A DNA stretch of 39,970 bases from NCBI GenBank assembly GCA_964605095.1, contig CAZSBS010000006.1:1-39970 (forward strand), in the 5' to 3' direction. Positions 31,773-39,970 of this stretch are shown here, piece after piece; the first letter of the stretch is position 1; every line of letters starts with the position of its first letter. The translations under genes were made by a program, and so were the position numbers. Origin of the DNA: JAUWQU01 sp964605095 (lineage in GTDB: Bacteria > Planctomycetota > Phycisphaerae > SM23-33). The notes beneath the pieces are model-generated. The model did no database searches. It was given only the letters and a program-made list of their open reading frames with translations, and was not told the origin of the DNA.

Positions 31773-32363
31773 CTACTTGGCTGCCGGCGCGGTGGCCGGG
31801 GCCGGTGTCACGGGCGCCGCGGGGGTGGCCGGCTTGCTGGTCGGCATTACCATGGACTGCGCGGCGGCGGTGGTAGGTCCAGCCAGCGGGTACGCGCCGA
31901 CGGCGACCGCGGACGGCGTCCATTTCTCGCGGAACGCCCTGGCCTTGACGGTGGTGCCGGGCTCGACTCGCAGGGCCTTGGTGTACCCGGCGCTGTTCTC
32001 GTCGGGCTCCGTGCCATCGGTGGTGTAGCGGATGGTCGCGCCATCGATGGCGCAACCCAGCGTCACGGTCTGGGGGTCGGAGATCGGCCCGGGTGGCGGG
32101 GAGAATGCCGGCATGGCGACCAGCCCGGGCGCGGGGCGGTAGGAAAGGTTCGTGGCGATGGCCAGCAACAGGAACAAGCCGGTCAGGACGATCGTCACCC
32201 ACGTGAACACGTCGCCCGTCCGCGTGCCGAATGCGCTCGAGCCCGCGCCGCCGAAGGCCGCGCCCAGGCCGCCGCCCTTGCCCTTCTGGAGCAGAATGAT
32301 AATGATCAGCAGGAAGCAGATCACCAGAAACAGCACGCCCAACAGTATATGCCAGAAACTCAT
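31773..32363 (-). CDS. secG: SecG with an extra C-terminal chitobiase-type (CHB_HEX_C) domain
   Basis: Residues 1-75 are SecG, the small subunit of the SecYEG channel: two membrane helices (SFWHILLGVLFLVICFLLII and TWVTIVLTGLFLLLAIAT) around the loop LQKGKGGGLGAAFGGAGSSA. SecG normally ends there. Here residues about 85-165 form a further domain (SDPQTVTLGCAIDGATIRYT, DGTEPDENSAGY, GTTVKARAFREKW) that matches the CHB_HEX_C / FN3-associated beta-sandwich found in glycoside hydrolases. A Pro/Ala/Thr tail follows. The domain would face the periplasm if SecG keeps its usual topology. ATG 32363 is chosen because the membrane helix begins there. Confidence 0.9.
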   Translation of the reverse strand: MSFWHILLGVLFLVICFLLIIIILLQKGKGGGLGAAFGGAGSSAFGTRTGDVFTWVTIVLTGLFLLLAIATNLSYRPAPGLVAMPAFSPPPGPISDPQTVTLGCAIDGATIRYTTDGTEPDENSAGYTKALRVEPGTTVKARAFREKWTPSAVAVGAYPLAGPTTAAAQSMVMPTSKPATPAAPVTPAPATAPAAK

Positions 32364-32436
32364 TCGCCTATTCTCCCGCAAAGCGCCGCTCGTGGCGAGA
32401 CCCGCCGCGACAAACGGCACGATTGCCTTTTGCTGA

Positions 32437-33207
32437 TTATTTCCTTACGCCAATGCCCGCCTTAACGATTCCTGCAAAGTCCGCCGCCTTCAGCGCCGCG
32501 CCGCCCACCAGCGCGCCGTCGATGTCGGCCTGGCCAAGCAACTCCGCCGCGTTGGCCGGCTTGACCGACCCGCCGTACTGGATCACCGTCGCGGCGGCCA
32601 CGGCCGGTGTGTACATGCCGCCCAGCAGGGCGCGGATCATCGCGTGGACGTCCTGGGCCTGTTGCGGCGTGGCGGTCTTGCCCGTGCCGATCGCCCAGAC
32701 CGGCTCGTAGGCGATAGTAACCTCGCTCATCGCCCCGGCCGAGACGCCCTCGAGGCCCACCCTGACCTGCGTGGTCACCACGTCGGTTGTCTTGTCGGCC
32801 TCACGCTGCGCGAGCAACTCGCCGACGCAAAGGATCACCTTCAGCCCGTCGCCGAGCGCCTTGACGACCTTGCGGTTGATAAGCTCATCCGTCTCGCCGA
32901 TGACGTGCCGCCGCTCGCTGTGGCCCAGGATAACGTGCGAGCAGCCCACGTCCTTGAGCATCGCCCCGGAGACCTCTCCGGTGAACGCGCCGTCGTCCTC
33001 GTAGTACATGTTCTGCGCCGCCAGGGCGATCCGGCTGCCCTTCAGTGCCTCGCCCACGGCGGGTACGTACACGAATGGCGGCGCTACCGCCAAGTCCACC
33101 TCGGCCACGCTGCCGATCTGCTGGACAAGGCTCGTTGCCAGCGCCGTTGCGCCGGCGCGGTCGAGGTTCATCTTCCAGTTGCCGGCGATGAAAAGTTTCC
33201 TGCTCAT
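32437..33207 (-). CDS. tpiA: Triosephosphate isomerase
   Basis: A 256-residue TIM barrel of glycolysis interconverting dihydroxyacetone phosphate and glyceraldehyde 3-phosphate. Active-site residues are all present: N and K in FIAGNWKMN, His in VILGHSERR, Glu in TIAYEPVWAIGTGK, plus the phosphate loop IQYGGSVKPANA and GALVGGAAL. It is the direct upstream neighbour of secG (gap 73 nt), and tpiA-secG pairs are common in bacteria. Confidence 0.96.
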   Translation of the reverse strand: MSRKLFIAGNWKMNLDRAGATALATSLVQQIGSVAEVDLAVAPPFVYVPAVGEALKGSRIALAAQNMYYEDDGAFTGEVSGAMLKDVGCSHVILGHSERRHVIGETDELINRKVVKALGDGLKVILCVGELLAQREADKTTDVVTTQVRVGLEGVSAGAMSEVTIAYEPVWAIGTGKTATPQQAQDVHAMIRALLGGMYTPAVAAATVIQYGGSVKPANAAELLGQADIDGALVGGAALKAADFAGIVKAGIGVRK

Positions 33208-33241
33208 TGGTGCTCCTGGTAACGTGGTCTTCGACGAAAAC

Positions 33242-34354
33242 TCAAATCGGCTCGGTCGCCCGCGGGAAGCTGCCCAGCACGTGCATTTCACCGCAATGGT
33301 GGCGTGCCTCGGCCAGGGCTTCGGCGAAGTTGGGATTCTCGAAGTGCCCCTCGGCATCGACGAAGAAGAAATACTCCCAGTTCCGCCGCCGCGAGGGGCG
33401 CGAATCAATGTTCGTAAGGTTGATCCCGTGGCGCGAGAAAACGTTAAGCACATCCACAAGCGCACCGGCGCGGTGGGCTGTCGAGAACATCACGGCCGTC
33501 TTGTCGTTGCCCGTCCGCTTGGCGGGCTGGCGGGCAATGACCAGGAACCGCGTCATGTTGTTGGGGTTGTCCTCGATGTTCTCGAAGATGACCTTCAGCC
33601 CGTAAAGCTCGGCCGCAAGGTCCGAGCCGATCGCCGCAAGGCCCTTTTGCTGGGCCGCCATCTCGGCCGCGCGGGATGAGCTGGCGACCGGGATCTGATC
33701 GATGTTCGACAAGCTCGTCGACAGCCACTGGCGGCACTGGGCGAAGACCTCCGGCTTGCTGGCGACGGCCTTGATTTCCTCGGCCAAACAGTTCGCCAGG
33801 AGGTTGTGGTGTATCTCCAGCACGACCTCGCCGCACATGTGGACGTGCGTTTCGAGGAAGCCGTCAAGCGTGTCGATGACGCCGCCGCCGCTGGAGTTTT
33901 CGATCGGGACCATGCCCATGTCGCAGTGGCATCGCGCGACCTCGTCGAAGACCGCGCGGATGTCGGCCAGGGGCCTGTACTCGATGGACGAGCCGAACTT
34001 CCGCTGGGCGGCCAGGTGGCTGAAAGAGCCCTGCGGCCCGAGGTAGCCGATTCGAAGCGGCCTTTCAAGGGCGAACGAGCCGCTCATCATCTCGCGGTAG
34101 ATCGCATGGAGCGTCCGGTTGGGCAGCGGTCCGCCGTTGATTTCGCAGATTCGCTTGAGCACGGCCGACTCGCGATCCGGTGCGTACACCGGCGTTCCGT
34201 CGGCCTGCTTGGCCGCGCCGACGCGCACTACGACCTTCGCTCGCTCGTTCATCAGATCAACGAGCCGGAGGTCCAACTCGTCGATCTCCTTGCGAAGCCC
34301 GGTCAAGTCCTGAGTGCCGCTGTCTTTTTTGTCTTTTGGGTTCTCTTGGTCCAT
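33242..34354 (-). CDS. pheA: Bifunctional chorismate mutase / prephenate dehydratase (P-protein)
   Basis: Two steps of phenylalanine synthesis. Residues about 15-90 are an AroQ-type chorismate mutase (LRKEIDELDLRLVDLMNERA, VYAPDRESAVLKRI); residues about 100-275 are prephenate dehydratase (IGYLGPQGSFSHLAA, DMGMVPIENSSGGGVIDTLD, NNMTRFLVIA with the TRF motif); the rest is a regulatory ACT domain (TAVMFSTAHRAGALVDVLNV, INLTNIDSRPSR). ATG 34354 gives 370 residues, but no clear ribosome site precedes it and an in-frame start at 34423 is possible. The enzyme shares chorismate with MqnA encoded in the same window. Confidence 0.95.
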   Translation of the reverse strand: MDQENPKDKKDSGTQDLTGLRKEIDELDLRLVDLMNERAKVVVRVGAAKQADGTPVYAPDRESAVLKRICEINGGPLPNRTLHAIYREMMSGSFALERPLRIGYLGPQGSFSHLAAQRKFGSSIEYRPLADIRAVFDEVARCHCDMGMVPIENSSGGGVIDTLDGFLETHVHMCGEVVLEIHHNLLANCLAEEIKAVASKPEVFAQCRQWLSTSLSNIDQIPVASSSRAAEMAAQQKGLAAIGSDLAAELYGLKVIFENIEDNPNNMTRFLVIARQPAKRTGNDKTAVMFSTAHRAGALVDVLNVFSRHGINLTNIDSRPSRRRNWEYFFFVDAEGHFENPNFAEALAEARHHCGEMHVLGSFPRATEPI

Positions 34355-34467
34355 GTCGAAACCGGCCAACCTGCGCGCACAAAAAATCCCGCTACGGGTA
34401 GTCTGGTACTTGTACACGCCCAAGCCCCCGCGGTCAAGACCTAAAAGATGGTCTCAGGACCTTCTTC

Positions 34468-36792
34468 TCACGCCAGGCTGACCGGATCGGCGTCGGCGAG
34501 GACCTCGGCGGGGATGTCGTGGACAATGCGTTCCATCCGCCCCGCCAGGGCAACCTGGATTACGCCGGGCCTCGGGGCGATCAGAAGGATCTGAAAACGG
34601 AACTTGTTGCGTATCCGCTTGATGGCGGCTGGGTCTGGCCCCCAGAAGACCACCTCCGGCGGCAAATGGGGCCGAAGGGCCGCGGCAAGGGCCTCGGCCG
34701 CGGCGGCGGCGCGGTCCAAGTTCTCGTGGCGGACGATGAAACGCACGAGCCTGGCGTACGGCGGCAGACCGGCATCCTTCCTCAGCGGCAACTCCCAGGC
34801 TGCAAAGCCCTTATAGTCGTGCGTTGTGGCGAATTGGATGGCTGGCTCGTCGGCGTGCAACGTCTGGACCACCACCTGACCCGGCATCTCGGCCCGGCCA
34901 GCCCGGCCGGCGACCTGAACGATCAGTTGAAACGTCCGCTCCGATGCGCGGAAGTCCGGTATTATCAAGGATGTATCGGCTGAGACTATCCCCACCAGCG
35001 ACACCCGCGGAAAGTCCAGCCCCTTGCCGACCATCTGCGTGCCAAGCAGTATGTCCAGCTCGCCGGCACCGAAGGCATCGAAGACCTTCCTGAACTGGGC
35101 CGGCGTGGTCATCGTGTCGCTATCCATCCGTGCCAGCTTGGCTTGCGGGAATTTCCGCACCAGTTCCGCCTCGATCCGCTGGATGCCCAGGCCAAACAGC
35201 AGCAGCTTGCCAGAGCAGGCCGGGCAGTGCTCGGGCAAGGCTGAACTAGCCTGGCAGTAATGGCACATGCACATCCGCGTGGCCTGGTGAAAGATCATCG
35301 GCCGGCTGCAATGCTCGCATTCGTACATCCACTTGCAACTCGGGCAGAATACGTAACTTGCGTATCCGCGGCGGTTCATCAGCAGTATCGCCTGCTCCCC
35401 ACGGCCCAGCACCTCGGCCAGGCGGCGAGTCAATGTCGCCCCGATCAGCTCCACCTTGCCGGGCGTTAGCTCCTTGCGGAGGTGTACTATATGCAACTTG
35501 GGCATTGGCAGGCCCTTAACGCGATTGGGCAGGCTCAGCAGATCATACCGCCCCACCTCGACATTGTGCATGGATTCCAGGCTGGGCGTGGCTGAGCCAA
35601 GAATGATGGGCACACCCGCGAGTTGGGCTCGTTTTACGGCCGTGTCGCGACCGTGGTACGGCGGGGCGGTGTCCTGCTTGTAGCTGGACTCGTGCTCCTC
35701 GTCGACGATGATTAGCCCGAGCTTGCGTGTGGGCGCGAAGACGGCGCTTCTGGGCCCGACGACCACGGCCGCGGCACCGTCGCGGATCTGCTGGTAGTAG
35801 AATGCCCTCTGGGCGTCGGAGAGCCCGCTGTGCAGCACGGCCACGCGCGGCAGCCGGCGGAGCAGTCGCTGGAGCGTCTGGGTTGCCAGTGCGATTTCCG
35901 GGACCATGAGGATTGCCTGGCGTCCGGCGGCGATTACCTGGCGGATCGCGCGGACGTAGACTTCGGTTTTTCCGCTGCCGGTCACGCCGTGCAGGAGCGT
36001 GACGGAGAACCCGCCGGGGTCGAGCTTTGTCGACATGGCCGACAGGGCTGCCTGCTGGTCGGCGTTTAGCTTGAACGGGTCGGCCTCGGCGGCGTCGGTA
36101 AGCTCCGGCAGGACGACCGGCCTGTTCTCGACGCTGATGAGTTTTCGCCGTGCCAGGCGGTGGATGCTGTCGCGTGAGCAACCGCTGGCATGCATGAGGG
36201 CCTCGACGGTAACCGGCTCGACCCCCTGTTTTCGGGCCTCGTAAAGCTCATCCAGGACGCGCTTCTGGCGCGGGCCCAGGGTCGCGGGCCAGTCGGCGTG
36301 GTGGCTGCTGAGCTGCGCGACGGCCTCGGTCTTGGCGGCGTGGCGCCCGACGGCGGAGGGGATCATCGCGCCCAGGCTCATGCCAAGCGGCGTGAGGTAG
36401 TAGCCGCTGATCCATTGGCCAAGCCTCCAGAGCACATCGTCGAACTGAGGCTGGGGGTCGATGACTTCGCCGACGGCCTTGAGTTTGTGCGTTCCCGGCC
36501 GGCGCTGCAAATCGACCACGAACGCTAGTGTCTTTCGGTTGCCCCGTCCGAACGAGACGCGGACGCGCTGGCCGACTGCGGGTTCCGGCAGCGACGCCGG
36601 CCAAAGGTAATCGAACGAGCGCCACAGGTTGGCGTTGACAGCCAGGCCGACAACGCGGTCGCCCGAAGCGGGCATGACAGCCTTGCCGGCGCCGGCGCCG
36701 GAGCCTTCGCCGTCGGATGCGCCGTTGCTGCCGCCGCACGCAGTCTTGGGGGCGTCGGGTTGGTCTTCAAAGAGCTTGGCCACAACCGGCAT
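34468..36792 (-). CDS. priA: Primosomal replication restart helicase PriA
   Basis: Reloads the replisome at stalled forks. Domains: N-terminal DNA-binding domain (VGLAVNANLWRSFDYLWPAS), helicase core with Walker A LLHGVTGSGKTEVY near residue 270 and DEEH box IIVDEEHESSYKQ, RecA-2 motif IQVAGRAGRAEMPG (read here VQVAGRAG), and the Zn-binding region with eight cysteines (CPSCKWMYECEHC, then CMCHYC and CPACSG). 774 residues, slightly long because of a Gly/Ala/Ser-rich stretch at residues 18-45, which hints that translation may start later, near MPASGDRVVG. First gene of the leftward housekeeping run. Confidence 0.95.
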   Translation of the reverse strand: MPVVAKLFEDQPDAPKTACGGSNGASDGEGSGAGAGKAVMPASGDRVVGLAVNANLWRSFDYLWPASLPEPAVGQRVRVSFGRGNRKTLAFVVDLQRRPGTHKLKAVGEVIDPQPQFDDVLWRLGQWISGYYLTPLGMSLGAMIPSAVGRHAAKTEAVAQLSSHHADWPATLGPRQKRVLDELYEARKQGVEPVTVEALMHASGCSRDSIHRLARRKLISVENRPVVLPELTDAAEADPFKLNADQQAALSAMSTKLDPGGFSVTLLHGVTGSGKTEVYVRAIRQVIAAGRQAILMVPEIALATQTLQRLLRRLPRVAVLHSGLSDAQRAFYYQQIRDGAAAVVVGPRSAVFAPTRKLGLIIVDEEHESSYKQDTAPPYHGRDTAVKRAQLAGVPIILGSATPSLESMHNVEVGRYDLLSLPNRVKGLPMPKLHIVHLRKELTPGKVELIGATLTRRLAEVLGRGEQAILLMNRRGYASYVFCPSCKWMYECEHCSRPMIFHQATRMCMCHYCQASSALPEHCPACSGKLLLFGLGIQRIEAELVRKFPQAKLARMDSDTMTTPAQFRKVFDAFGAGELDILLGTQMVGKGLDFPRVSLVGIVSADTSLIIPDFRASERTFQLIVQVAGRAGRAEMPGQVVVQTLHADEPAIQFATTHDYKGFAAWELPLRKDAGLPPYARLVRFIVRHENLDRAAAAAEALAAALRPHLPPEVVFWGPDPAAIKRIRNKFRFQILLIAPRPGVIQVALAGRMERIVHDIPAEVLADADPVSLA

Positions 36793-36986
36793 CGTACCGG
36801 ACGGACGGTCGAGAGGGAACCCCGCAAGAGCCTTGTTGAATCCTCGGGAAGCTGGGATAATGGCTTTGACGTCTCATGATGGGCCTGGGCCGGTTGCGGG
36901 TTGCGGTATTTGGAGAACCAGTCAGAGACGTTGACGCAACTCGCGCGACCACGTGGCAATAACTGTCTGCCGGAGTTACCAGAGCC

Positions 36987-38798
36987 ATGTGCAACTCATA
37001 CCTCGCATGTTCGCTAGCCGTGCTGTCCGTCCTGTGCGGGCTTGCGGATGGCAGCACGGCAAACCCGGAGGCCAAAGCCGGCAACACCGCAAAGGCGGAC
37101 GCCGGTGCGAAGAAGACCAAGCCCAAGCTTACCAATGAGCAGAAACGGGATGTCCTGTTGGCGACCGCGGAATTCCGCAAGGCCGACAGCCAGGAAAAGC
37201 GGCAGGAGCTATGCAAGAAGATCCTCGGCATCGGCCCAGGAGCGCCCGAGATGTTCAGCCCGGTCGTCGATGAACTTCTCGCGGGCCACTTCAAACATTA
37301 CGCCCAAACACTGGACCGGGCGGTCCGCGAGGCCCACATCAAGCGGCTGATCTCACTGACTGACGAGCAGGTCCTCCAGGTCCAGAAGATGCGCCGGCTG
37401 TGGAAGGACTACGTCTTGAACGGCGGGTCGCGCCACGATTTCCAGAAGCAGTTCCTCAAGCCGTGCGGGGACGTGGCGGACTTTCTGCTGATCAAGACGG
37501 AGGATACGAAAGATGCGGGCCTGGCCTCTAAGCGGGCGCTGGTGGTGGAGTTCATCGGCCACCAGAGCCAGTGCCGTACCGCCCTTGGCATCGAGCCGGA
37601 CCCCGACCCGACAGTTGGCAAACTCTCGCCGACGGGCATCGCGTATCCCAATCTGGACGAGCGACCGACGCGGATGTTCTACCTCAGCTTCCTGGAACGG
37701 ATTGTGGCCCTGGGCGCCGCCGCACCCGAGGGTGCCAAGAAGGTCCTGTTGATGAACCTCGACTCGGCCAGGGAGATCGACGTCCAGGAATCCGAGTTCA
37801 CGATGTACGGCAACACGGTCCGTATTCTGGTGGGGACTATCGCGTGGTATGCCGACCCGCTGGTCTGCGCGGTCACCCGGGACCACTCCGCCGACCGCAA
37901 GGCCGGCCTGGCCAGCGCCCACATGTCCACTGTGCCCGGCAAGCACGGCTTCACGGACCGCCTGAAGCGAATGGGGGCCCGCTGGTGCGGCAGCGAGGGC
38001 GCCGGCGGCGGGCGCGACGGGGCCGATTACATCCAAGGCCTGAGCTATGGCGGCGGGCACACCGGGCCGCTTTACTCCCTGAGGGAAAACATCGTCGGCG
38101 TCGGACGACGGGACGGCGTGTATACGAGCGACTATGGTATGGACAACTCGCTGGTTCATCCCTGCGCCGCCACGCGGGGCGAACTGTTCATGCCGCCTGG
38201 CATCGGCCGGGCCGACGTGAAATCACCTGTCCTCCAGCCAATCTACAACTGCCTGTACACCGGCAATTTCGGCAGGGCATACAAGCTGATCGGCCAGGCC
38301 AAGCTCAAGGATGACTTCGACAAGATGCTGCTTCGGTTCTTCTCGACCGGCGTGACGGCTGAGATGGACTGGTTCTTCGAAGGCGCCGCCACCATTGAAG
38401 CAACCGGCGACGTCTACGAGGTCAAACGCCGGCTCGACAACGCCATCAAGGCCTTCGGCGGCATCCCCGCCTTCGATGAGAAAGTCAATCCGCTTGTCGA
38501 AAACCTCGGCGGAAAGAAGCCGGACAAGGAACTGACAAAGCTGTTCGAGGCCGGGAAGACCTACCAGGCCATCGCCCGCAAGATCATCGACGGAACCTTC
38601 GACGTCCCCACCGGCAAGAAGTATCTCGATGAGTTCCTCAAGAGGTATCCCGAGGGCGTCTACGCCCAGGCCGCCAAGGCCTGCCTCGAGAAGAAGGCCC
38701 AGGACAAAGAGAACAAGGAGGCCCTGGACCCGACGACATACTTCCACGCCAAGGGCGACGGCAACGAACTCGACAAGCACTCGTATTACAGGGACTGA
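36987..38798 (+). CDS. Exported protein with a divergent CAP/SCP-like domain
   Basis: ATG 36987 starts a signal peptide (YLACSLAVLSVLCGLADG) and a 603-residue protein. The central region (about 275-390) resembles a CAP domain as seen in planctomycete proteins: TRDHSADRKAGLASAHMSTV, then PGKHGFTDRLKRMGA, and later HTGPLYSLRENIVGVGRRDG before YTSDYG. The usual Glu and second-His pattern is not clean, so this is a divergent member at best. The flanks are Lys-rich helices; the C-terminus (EEFLKRYPEG-like FLKRYPEGVYAQAA) resembles a TPR-type repeat. Function unknown. It is divergent from priA across 194 nt. Confidence 0.65.
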   Translation: MCNSYLACSLAVLSVLCGLADGSTANPEAKAGNTAKADAGAKKTKPKLTNEQKRDVLLATAEFRKADSQEKRQELCKKILGIGPGAPEMFSPVVDELLAGHFKHYAQTLDRAVREAHIKRLISLTDEQVLQVQKMRRLWKDYVLNGGSRHDFQKQFLKPCGDVADFLLIKTEDTKDAGLASKRALVVEFIGHQSQCRTALGIEPDPDPTVGKLSPTGIAYPNLDERPTRMFYLSFLERIVALGAAAPEGAKKVLLMNLDSAREIDVQESEFTMYGNTVRILVGTIAWYADPLVCAVTRDHSADRKAGLASAHMSTVPGKHGFTDRLKRMGARWCGSEGAGGGRDGADYIQGLSYGGGHTGPLYSLRENIVGVGRRDGVYTSDYGMDNSLVHPCAATRGELFMPPGIGRADVKSPVLQPIYNCLYTGNFGRAYKLIGQAKLKDDFDKMLLRFFSTGVTAEMDWFFEGAATIEATGDVYEVKRRLDNAIKAFGGIPAFDEKVNPLVENLGGKKPDKELTKLFEAGKTYQAIARKIIDGTFDVPTGKKYLDEFLKRYPEGVYAQAAKACLEKKAQDKENKEALDPTTYFHAKGDGNELDKHSYYRD

Positions 38799-38829
38799 TG
38801 CAGGCTTCAGGCAACAGGCCCTTCAGGCC

Positions 38830-39690
38830 CTACAGGCTGGAGGCTTCAGCGGCTGGTTTGCCAATCACCGCGACGCCGAGCTTGTCCGCCAGCGCCAGCG
38901 TGTCCGGCTTGTCGACGATTACGGTCTTGCCGGCCTCGACGACCAGGCAGGCGCACTTGGCGTCGCGGAGGTTGCGGATGGTGGATGGGCCGATTGTCGG
39001 CACGTCGAATCGCATATCCTGAGCGGGTCGGGCTACCTTGATGAGCGTCCAGCCGCCCACGCGGCAGAGCTCGCCGGCCCGGCGGATCATGGCGTCTGTC
39101 CCTTCGATGGCCTCGACGGCGATGATGTCCCGCTCCTTGACCGCGATGGACTGGCCAATGTCCAACTCCGCGCTGGCGCGGGCGATGCGCCAGCCGAACT
39201 CGATGTCCCGCTCGCAGGATCGCGGCACGGGCGTGCGGGTCATCAGGCCTTCGTCGGCCAGGTGCTCGGGGCAGTATTTTACGGATGACACGAGTTCTAT
39301 GCCTTCCTTCTTGAGCTCATCGGCGACGGCCAGGAGAACGGCGTTGTCGCGTTTATCCTTTCGGACCCGCACGTACCACAGCCAGGCGGTGCGGATGTCG
39401 GGAATATACCGCAGAAGGCGGAAGGGCGAGTAGATTTCGCCCTTTTCCACGCCGCCGATCATGACGGCCTCGGTCGCGCGGGCCCTTGCCAGCGCCGCCA
39501 GCCAGCTTCCGATCCGCGTGATGCCGACCCAGCGAAACTCGTCAGCCAGGCCGGCAAGGCGCGGTGAAGCCGCGCCCTTGAGGCCGAGAATGACGACCCT
39601 CAGACCGGCGGTCCTCATGCCCTGGGCGACCAGGAATGGCCCCCGGCCATGGCCGGCGATGAGTCCCACTGTCTGCCTGTTATCGGTCAT
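38830..39690 (-). CDS. lpxI: UDP-2,3-diacylglucosamine diphosphatase LpxI
   Basis: A lipid A biosynthesis enzyme that cleaves UDP-2,3-diacylglucosamine to lipid X and UMP; LpxI replaces LpxH in many non-enteric Gram-negatives. ATG 39690 gives 286 residues. Family segments: VGLIAGHGRGPFLVAQGMR, EAVMIGGVEKGEIY, VRKDKRDNAVLLAVADELKK, DIGQSIAVKERDIIAVEAIE, GTDAMIRRAGELC, MRFDVPTIGPSTI and VIVDKPDTLALAD. It implies this planctomycete makes lipid A-like lipid. No other lpx gene is in the window. Confidence 0.93.
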   Translation of the reverse strand: MTDNRQTVGLIAGHGRGPFLVAQGMRTAGLRVVILGLKGAASPRLAGLADEFRWVGITRIGSWLAALARARATEAVMIGGVEKGEIYSPFRLLRYIPDIRTAWLWYVRVRKDKRDNAVLLAVADELKKEGIELVSSVKYCPEHLADEGLMTRTPVPRSCERDIEFGWRIARASAELDIGQSIAVKERDIIAVEAIEGTDAMIRRAGELCRVGGWTLIKVARPAQDMRFDVPTIGPSTIRNLRDAKCACLVVEAGKTVIVDKPDTLALADKLGVAVIGKPAAEASSL

Positions 39691-39718
39691 GCTCGTCCCT
39701 GCATTTTCGCATTTATCC

Positions 39719-39970
39719 AGCCCGTTCACGGGGCTTTGACCGCCGAAGGCGGGAGTATAGACCAGGCCTTTTAGGCCTGGGGGTGAGGCAATATCATCGC
39801 TTTCCTCTAGCGTGCTTCAGCACGCTTACCCCTATCTTGGGTGCCTTTAGGCTAAAGCCCGGATCAAGCGCGCTAAAGCGCGCTGAATACTAATAGTGCT
39901 CCTGTCCACCCAGGCCTAAAAGGCCTGGTCTAAACCCCGCTGCGCGGGGCAAAGCCCCGTGAACGGGGCT
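39719..39970. repeat. Large palindromic element reaching the window end
   Basis: Outer inverted repeats AGCCCGTTCACGGGGCTTTG (39719-39738) and CAAAGCCCCGTGAACGGGGC (39950-39969) enclose nested hairpins: CCAGGCCTTTTAGGCCTGG and its partner CCAGGCCTAAAAGGCCTGG, CGTGCTTCAGCACG, and GCGCGCTAAAGCGCGC. It encodes nothing. It has the same design as copies A and B (paired arms with internal hairpins) but a different sequence. Confidence 0.85.

Overview
The window looks like a metagenome-assembled or draft chromosome segment of a high-GC planctomycete, most likely class Phycisphaerae. This is inferred from the gene families: DUF1080, ThuA and Tat-exported Gfo/Idh/MocA proteins, a SecG with an extra chitobiase C-terminal-type domain, LpxI, and dense short palindromic intergenic repeats including the type that translates as HGQDARAT. 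There are two 100-N gaps. The second (15878-15977) is flanked by an exact 55-bp duplication and is almost certainly a scaffolding artefact.

Layout. 1-4029: accessory, phage- or plasmid-like module. Leftward genes (a Zn-finger-like protein cut by the window edge, a 215-aa protein and a small ORF) face a rightward replication pair, an HTH protein and a DnaC-like AAA+ loader, across an AT-rich region carrying a palindrome. 4064-7591: exported proteins (WG repeats, SGNH hydrolase lipoprotein, DUF1080) and a poor intergenic stretch. 7592-7763: convergent tRNA-Arg(UCU) and tRNA-Leu(UAA). 7930-9738: orphan PAS sensor kinase. 9840-14079: cobalamin riboswitch and terminator controlling a BtuB-like receptor with its own ExbB, ExbD and TonB. 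14095-14460: palindromic repeat doublet interrupted by a MITE with a TA duplication.

14622-22901 (leftward) is the main highlight: a compact gene set for menaquinone synthesis by the futalosine route. The order is mqnD, mqnB-mqnP fusion, mqnM, mqnL, mqnA, mqnE-mqnC. Most junctions are 4-bp stop/start overlaps. All eight activities MqnA, B, C, D, E, P, L and M are present, and only the final methyltransferase is not seen. MqnE and MqnC become one 745-codon frame if the artefactual gap is collapsed. MqnB carries an in-frame insertion of about 95 residues, and mqnD seems to start at CTG.

22903-28383: two ThuA-like proteins, a small exported protein, a Tat-exported oxidoreductase and a radical SAM/SPASM protein. 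28491-29109: an orphan ParD-type antitoxin whose end runs into a repeat doublet. 29100-36792 (leftward): a housekeeping run transcribed priA, pheA, tpiA, secG, yicC, gmk, rpoZ, coaC. 36987-38798: a divergent CAP-like exported protein. 38830-39690: lpxI. 39719-39970: a palindromic element reaching the window end.
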